Source: Gordonia effusa NBRC 100432
GTDB taxonomy: Bacteria; Actinomycetota; Actinomycetes; Mycobacteriales; Mycobacteriaceae
Direction: 5' to 3'
Length of the DNA: 64,000 bases
Assembly: GCF_000241305.1 (NCBI RefSeq)
Contig: NZ_BAEH01000035.1
Span: forward strand, 1 to 64,000
Both the position numbers and the translations under genes were made by a program. Positions 60,350 through 64,000 of the stretch are shown piece after piece. Position 1 is the first letter of the stretch. Each line of letters begins with the position of its first letter. The notes under the pieces are model-generated. The model did not search any database. It saw nothing but the letters and a program-made list of their open reading frames with translations, and was not told where the DNA came from.

Positions 60350-61021
60350 GTGCATACCGATGTCGGCCAGCGGATCTGGACATACCTCCGACGCTCCCCA
60401 CTGACCTTTGCCTGGCTCGCGATCTTGCTCGCCACGACGGTCATCCAGCACATCCTCTCGCCGGGTGCTCTCGATACAGTCCTGGCCGACCGCTCGACCA
60501 ATATCGATCATCTGACGTCAAATCCCTTGCGGGTCATGGTGCTCAGCCTGTTCTGGCTCGACGGCGGTGGTGCCGCGGCCTACTGGCTGCCGTACGCGGT
60601 CGCATTCGCGATATTCCTCGCGCCGGCCGAACGCTGGCTGGGCTGGCGCCGTTGGCTCGCAATTGGTCTCGCCGGACATATTCTCGCCACCCTGCTCAGC
60701 GAGGGCGCACTGGCCCTTGCCATCCGGCACGGTCTCGCCGACGACTCCATGCGCAACACTCAAGACGTCGGCGTCAGCTATTTTCTCGCCGCGATCATCG
60801 CGGTGTTGACCTTCCACATCGCGCGGCCCTGGCGATGGCTGTATCTCGCCGGGGTGCTCGGGTGTTACGCCGTCCCCCTGTCGATTTCGCCGACTTTCAC
60901 TGCGCTGGGACACTTTTCATCAGTTTTGATTGGACTGGCCTGCTATCCATTGGTTCGCAACACGATGAGCGATCAATGGAATCCGATGGCCGGGTGGAGA
61001 GGCTCATCACCAACGGCGTGA
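60350..61021 (+). CDS. rhomboid-like polytopic membrane protein
   Basis: A 223-residue protein with six hydrophobic segments: PLTFAWLAILLATTVIQHIL, YWLPYAVAFAIFLAPAERWL, WLAIGLAGHILATLLSEGAL, VSYFLAAIIAVLTFHIARPW, WLYLAGVLGCYAVPLSIS and LGHFSSVLIGLACYPLV. LGHFSSVLIG recalls the last His of rhomboid folds, but the GxSG catalytic Ser motif is replaced by DVGVSYF, so protease activity is doubtful. Actinobacteria have many such rhomboid-like proteins. GTG 60350 has GGAGA about 9 bp upstream. Function unknown. Confidence 0.8.
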   Translation: MHTDVGQRIWTYLRRSPLTFAWLAILLATTVIQHILSPGALDTVLADRSTNIDHLTSNPLRVMVLSLFWLDGGGAAAYWLPYAVAFAIFLAPAERWLGWRRWLAIGLAGHILATLLSEGALALAIRHGLADDSMRNTQDVGVSYFLAAIIAVLTFHIARPWRWLYLAGVLGCYAVPLSISPTFTALGHFSSVLIGLACYPLVRNTMSDQWNPMAGWRGSSPTA

Positions 61022-61063
61022 TCGATGACGGCGTCGTGCTATGTTGGCGATGTCGCGATGACA

Positions 61064-61131
61064 CCCGGACGAGCGCACCGTACCCGGCACAATAACCTCC
61101 CGTCGCTTCGCTCGCCCCGACAAGACGGTGC
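61064..61131 (+). promoter_or_regulatory. guanidine-III (ykkC-III) riboswitch
   Basis: CCGGACGAG (61065-61073), CACCGTACCCGG (61076-61087) and GACAAGACGGTGC (61119-61131) reproduce the guanidine-III consensus as I remember it from Thermobifida (CCGGACGAG, CGUACCCGG, GACAAGACGG). GCACCG pairs with CGGTGC, and CCGG at 61065-61068 pairs with CCGG at 61084-61087, the expected helix and pseudoknot. A 30-nt insert between them can form a small hairpin. The ribosome site AGGAG starts directly after the 3' helix (61132) and the Gdx start follows at 61144, implying translational control by guanidinium. Confidence 0.9.
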
Positions 61132-61143
61132 AGGAGTTCGCAA

Positions 61144-61458
61144 ATGGCATGGATCATTCTCGTTATTTCCGGTGTGCTGGAAGCAGTTTGGGCCACCGCA
61201 CTCGGCAAATCTGACGGCTTTTCCCGGCTCGCGCCGTCGATAATCTTCGGCGTCGCGTTAGTCGCGTCGATGGCCGGTTTGGCTTACGCGATGCGCAGCC
61301 TACCGACGGGCACCGCTTACGCGGTCTGGGTCGGTATCGGTGCCGCGCTGACCGTCACCTATGCGATGGTGACCGGTGGCGAATCCGCATCGTGGCTCAA
61401 AGTCATCTTCATTCTCGGCATCGTCGGCTGCGTGGTCGGACTGAAGGCTCTGCACTGA
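61144..61458 (+). CDS. gdx: guanidinium exporter (Gdx, SMR family)
   Basis: A 104-residue SMR protein with four helices. The proton/substrate-coupling Glu13 is in GVLEAVWATALGKSDG, where W and the LGKS ending match the Gdx (former SugE) subtype rather than the multidrug EmrE subtype. GTAYAVWVGIGAALTV is the third-helix signature. It functions as an antiparallel dimer exchanging guanidinium for protons. The guanidine-III riboswitch immediately upstream independently supports the substrate. Confidence 0.96.
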   Translation: MAWIILVISGVLEAVWATALGKSDGFSRLAPSIIFGVALVASMAGLAYAMRSLPTGTAYAVWVGIGAALTVTYAMVTGGESASWLKVIFILGIVGCVVGLKALH

Positions 61459-61462
61459 GGAT

Positions 61463-62278
61463 TCACATCCGACGATAGTCCCGGACCGACATCCGGTGCC
61501 CCCGACGTTCGGGCCGCGGTCCATAGAGTTCAATGAGTCGGATCACCCGGTTACGCTGTCCGGCAAAGGGTTCGAGCAACTCCAACATCCGGGCATCGTC
61601 GATACGCTCGCCGATCAGCGCGTTCCCTACGACATTCGGTATGTGGTAGTCCCCAACGGATACGGCGTCGGGATCGCCCAGTGCCCTGGTCCGTGTCTCC
61701 GCCGCCGTCCACGCACCGACGCCGCGCAACACCGTCAGCCTGTCGACGTGCCGCTCGACGTCGACCGATGCCGCGCCGCGAATCGTGCGCATTCGAACCG
61801 GTTCGGCCCCGCTGCGATGCCACTCCCAGTTGGGAATGTCGAGCCACGCCTCGCGAGTCGGTGGCACCCAAAGGTTTTCGATCCCCGGTGCCGGCTCGCC
61901 GTACTTCCGCACCAGATGCCGCCATGCCCGCCACGCTTCGGCGCCGACCACCTTCTGCTCCAGAATCGCCGGAACCAATGCCTCCCACACTCGCTCCGAC
62001 CGACCGAGCCGAAAGCCGACCGCGCGTCGTGCCAGTTCATCGACAATACGATTCCCGGATCTCAACTCGCTCGGGTTATCTTGCGCGCCAAGGAAATTCG
62101 GCAGTTGATCGAGTAACCAATCGGCACCCGGCCCCCAGGCCGTCGCCGTCACGACACCACTTGATGCCGTAATACGCACGGCGCCAGCACCATCCGGCGT
62201 CAACGAGGCGCGGCAGACCGCCCCGCCTGTGTCGAATCTAAACGCCGGATCACCACTGCCACGACGATGAACGCCCAC
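61463..62278 (-). CDS. AlkA-like DNA-3-methyladenine glycosylase, N-terminus probably longer
   Basis: A 271-residue HhH-GPD glycosylase removing alkylated bases. ILEQKVVGAEAWRAWRHLV and LTVLRGVGAWTAAETRTRAL (helix-hairpin-helix) are followed by GDPDAVSVGDYHI with the catalytic Asp. The frame runs on upstream of GTG 62278 and encodes TRDWTPPWPLNIAATVGV, like the W-P-x-WP start of AlkA relatives. No ATG/GTG/TTG lies between GTG 62278 and the lpdC stop, so CTG 62335 or a start inside lpdC may be used. It is convergent with gdx, with stops 4 bp apart. Confidence 0.85.
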   Translation of the reverse strand: MGVHRRGSGDPAFRFDTGGAVCRASLTPDGAGAVRITASSGVVTATAWGPGADWLLDQLPNFLGAQDNPSELRSGNRIVDELARRAVGFRLGRSERVWEALVPAILEQKVVGAEAWRAWRHLVRKYGEPAPGIENLWVPPTREAWLDIPNWEWHRSGAEPVRMRTIRGAASVDVERHVDRLTVLRGVGAWTAAETRTRALGDPDAVSVGDYHIPNVVGNALIGERIDDARMLELLEPFAGQRNRVIRLIELYGPRPERRGHRMSVRDYRRM

Positions 62279-62340
62279 CGTTGCCGCGATATTCAGCGGC
62301 CACGGGGGCGTCCAGTCACGGGTCTTCGGCGTCAGGGTGG

Positions 62341-63726
62341 CTACAGGTTGATCATATGCCCGATAGCACCGTGGAAGGTCTCCTGCAGCGCCTCCGACAT
62401 CGTCGGATGAGTATGCACGTTGCGCGCCAACTCATTTGCGGTGAGATCCCATTTCTGCGCGAGGGTAAGTTCGGGCAGCATCTCCGAGACATTGTCGCCG
62501 ACCAGGTGACCACCGATGAGTTCGTTGTGCTCACCGTCGGTGATGAGTTTGACGAAACCCGCGGTCTCCGCGAGGCCCTGGGCCTTGCCGTTCGCGGTGA
62601 ACGGGAAGGTCGACACCTTGACGTCGTAGCCCTCGGCCTTCGCCTGTTCCTCGGTGAGCCCGAAGGAGGCCACCTGCGGCTGACAGAAGGTCGCGCGCGG
62701 CATCATCCGGTAATCACCGAGGGTCATCGTCTCAGCGCCCGCGATGGTCTCCGCGGCGACGACGCCCTGCGCCTCGGCGACGTGCGCCAATTGCAGCTTG
62801 GCGGTGACGTCGCCGATGGCATAGATGCCATCGACGTTGGTGCGCATGTAGTCGTCGATCTCGATCGCGCCGCGTTCGGTCAGCGCGACGCCGGTGGTGT
62901 CCAGGCCGAATCCGTCGACGCGGGGAGCAAAGCCGACCGACATCAGAACCTTGTCGACGGTGATCTCGCCCGGCTGATTCTTCGCATCGGCGTAGGTGAC
63001 GGTAACCGACGATCCGTTGTCGGTGACGGTCTGCACCTTGGTGGAGGTCAGGACCTTCACACCGAGTTTCTTGTACTGCTTGGCGATCTCCTTGGAGACG
63101 TCCTTGTCTTCGTTGGGCAGTACCCGGTCGAGGAATTCGATGATGGTGACGTCGACGCCGTAGTTGGCCAGCACGTAGCCGAACTCCATGCCGATGGCGC
63201 CCGCGCCGACGATGACGATCGACGACGGCAGCTCACGGGTGAGGATTTGGGTCTCGTAGGTAACCACATTGTCGGACAGTTCCACTCCGGGGAGCAGTTT
63301 TACCGTGGAACCTGTGTCGATGATGACATTGTCGAAGGTGATCTCGCGATCGCCAACGACGATCGTCTTGGCGTCGCGGAACACGCCATATCCGTCGATT
63401 TCGGTGATCTTGTTCTTCTTCATCAGGAAGTGGACACCCTTGACGATGCCGTCGGAGACCTTGCGGCTGCGGTCGAAGGCGGCTCCGAAGTCGAAGGTCA
63501 CCTCCCCGGACATGCCGAAGGTGGCTGCCTGATGGTTGAAGATATGGGCCAGTTCGGCGTTGCGCAGCAACGCTTTTGACGGGATACAACCGACGTTAAG
63601 ACAGACACCTCCCCAGTACTTCTCTTCGATGACTGCGGTTTTCTGACCCAACTGGGCCGCCCGGATCGCGGCAACGTACCCACCTGGACCTGCACCAAGG
63701 ACAACTGTTTCAAAGTGTTCTGACAC
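62341..63726 (-). CDS. lpdC: dihydrolipoamide dehydrogenase
   Basis: A 461-residue flavoprotein reoxidising lipoamide of 2-oxo-acid dehydrogenases, and in mycobacteria also serving the peroxiredoxin pathway. FAD motif [18 protein letters not shown], redox disulfide [16 protein letters not shown] motif [34 protein letters not shown] and the C-terminal His-Glu dyad [12 protein letters not shown] are all present. GTG 63726 is 7 nt after TAGGCT (minus strand 63739-63734). The following glycosylase gene is close. This is the Rv0462 position of the neighbourhood. Confidence 0.97.
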   Translation of the reverse strand: MSEHFETVVLGAGPGGYVAAIRAAQLGQKTAVIEEKYWGGVCLNVGCIPSKALLRNAELAHIFNHQAATFGMSGEVTFDFGAAFDRSRKVSDGIVKGVHFLMKKNKITEIDGYGVFRDAKTIVVGDREITFDNVIIDTGSTVKLLPGVELSDNVVTYETQILTRELPSSIVIVGAGAIGMEFGYVLANYGVDVTIIEFLDRVLPNEDKDVSKEIAKQYKKLGVKVLTSTKVQTVTDNGSSVTVTYADAKNQPGEITVDKVLMSVGFAPRVDGFGLDTTGVALTERGAIEIDDYMRTNVDGIYAIGDVTAKLQLAHVAEAQGVVAAETIAGAETMTLGDYRMMPRATFCQPQVASFGLTEEQAKAEGYDVKVSTFPFTANGKAQGLAETAGFVKLITDGEHNELIGGHLVGDNVSEMLPELTLAQKWDLTANELARNVHTHPTMSEALQETFHGAIGHMINL

Positions 63727-63805
63727 GATCGCCAGCCTAGTCCGCGCGCGCGAACGTCGCAGCGGCCCTCCCATACCCGCCGGTAACCGTGTCAGTGACG
63801 AGATA

Positions 63806-63846
63806 ATCAAACACTGTTTCAATCACTGATTGGAATATGGTTTGAT
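63806..63846. promoter_or_regulatory. 41-bp imperfect palindrome before the TetR gene
   Basis: ATCAAACACTGTTTCAATC (63806-63824), ACT, GATTGGAATATGGTTTGAT (63828-63846): 15 of 19 arm positions are complementary. It ends 7 bp before the TetR start and covers its presumed promoter, a typical autoregulatory operator, possibly two overlapping sites. Confidence 0.7.
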
Positions 63847-63853
63847 GGAGAGT

Positions 63854-64000
63854 ATGACCCAGACCACAGCCAGTACTCGCGACCGGTTGCTCGACTGCGC
63901 GGAATCACTATTGGCCGCGGCGCCGTACGAAACGGTCTCGGTCCGGTCCATTTGCGCGAGTGCGGACGCCAACGTCGCAGCCGTCCACTATCACTTCGGC
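63854..64000 (+). CDS. TetR-family regulator, 3' end outside the window
   Basis: 49 residues are visible: STRDRLLDCAESLLAAAPYE, TVSVRSICASADANVAAVHY, then HFG. This is a TetR HTH with the AAVHYHFG recognition helix. GGAG is 6 bp before ATG 63854. It is divergent from lpdC. The ligand domain is not in the window. Confidence 0.9.
   Translation, partial: MTQTTASTRDRLLDCAESLLAAAPYETVSVRSICASADANVAAVHYHFG

Noticed and set aside
60350-61021. active rhomboid protease
   Set aside because: The GxSG nucleophile motif is absent.
62281-63579. 432-codon open frame antisense to lpdC
   Set aside because: Shadow of a highly biased gene, rich in Asp/Gly/Val/Leu without domain motifs.
1-64000. insertion sequence or transposase, rRNA genes, secondary-metabolite megasynthases
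   Set aside because: None seen in any frame; the only mobile signature is the decayed prophage at the tRNA.

Overview
The window reads as chromosome of a mycolic-acid actinobacterium (order Mycobacteriales). Markers for this are a heparin-binding haemagglutinin, MspA-family porins, an MmpL transporter, an EphD-type hydrolase/SDR fusion, and RamB with isocitrate lyase. Large parts follow the gene neighbourhood I remember from Mycobacterium tuberculosis Rv0462-Rv0483: lpdC, an Rv0464c-like gene, ramB, icl, fadB2, a TetR gene, a DUF445 gene, an XRE gene, hbhA, a DUF2516 gene, deoC, an Rv0479c-like gene, an Rv0480c-like gene, DUF2505 genes, murB and an LprQ-like L,D-transpeptidase. The CTCGTCGCTAACGCTCC-type intergenic repeats recall Gordonia. 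I suspect Gordonia or a close relative, but species is not determinable here.

Layout. 1-3.6 kb is an accessory island: the end of an MspA porin gene, a secreted protein whose C-terminus looks aerolysin-like, a membrane-anchored protein, then a decayed prophage (tail-gene scraps and an integrase remnant with a lost catalytic Tyr) abutting tRNA-Thr. 3.6-7.6 kb holds a ThrE exporter and trehalose genes otsA/otsB. 7.6-10 kb has a ROK regulator and an SDR between repeat clusters. 10-25.5 kb is conserved core: L,D-transpeptidase, deoC, purU, two DUF2993 proteins, nitrilase, methyltransferase, two DUF2505 proteins, murB, hydrolase, MerR, DUF2516, hbhA, XRE, DUF445, TetR and PPK2. 25.5-31.7 kb holds an MmpL/lipoprotein pair with divergent TetR, and an AarF kinase. 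31.7-42.9 kb is a tightly overlapping lipid-oxidation cluster: SDRs, EphD-like fusion, ferredoxin reductase, Baeyer-Villiger monooxygenase, hydrolase, two AurF-like diiron proteins, a saccharopine-reductase-like protein and, divergently, a DUF4873 protein.

42.9-48.3 kb is the most unusual region: an MspA porin, a two-TM protein, an 809-residue secreted repeat protein ending in a PD-(D/E)XK-like domain, and two unknown proteins in one overlapping operon. The 5' island shares the layout (porin followed by a secreted protein with the same Cys-leader and TPIV-APG linker but a different C-terminus). I propose these as two members of an MspA-porin-linked polymorphic effector system. 48.3-54 kb carries fadB2, aceA, a lipoprotein and ramB, with RamB-like motifs before aceA. 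54-64 kb carries small regulators, methyltransferases, an ABC exporter, a guanidine-III riboswitch with a Gdx exporter, a DNA glycosylase, lpdC and the start of a TetR gene.

Many genes show TANNNT followed by 6-7 nt and then ATG/GTG, implying leaderless transcripts, and this was used to settle several starts. All function calls come from reading motifs and remembered families; no database search was run.
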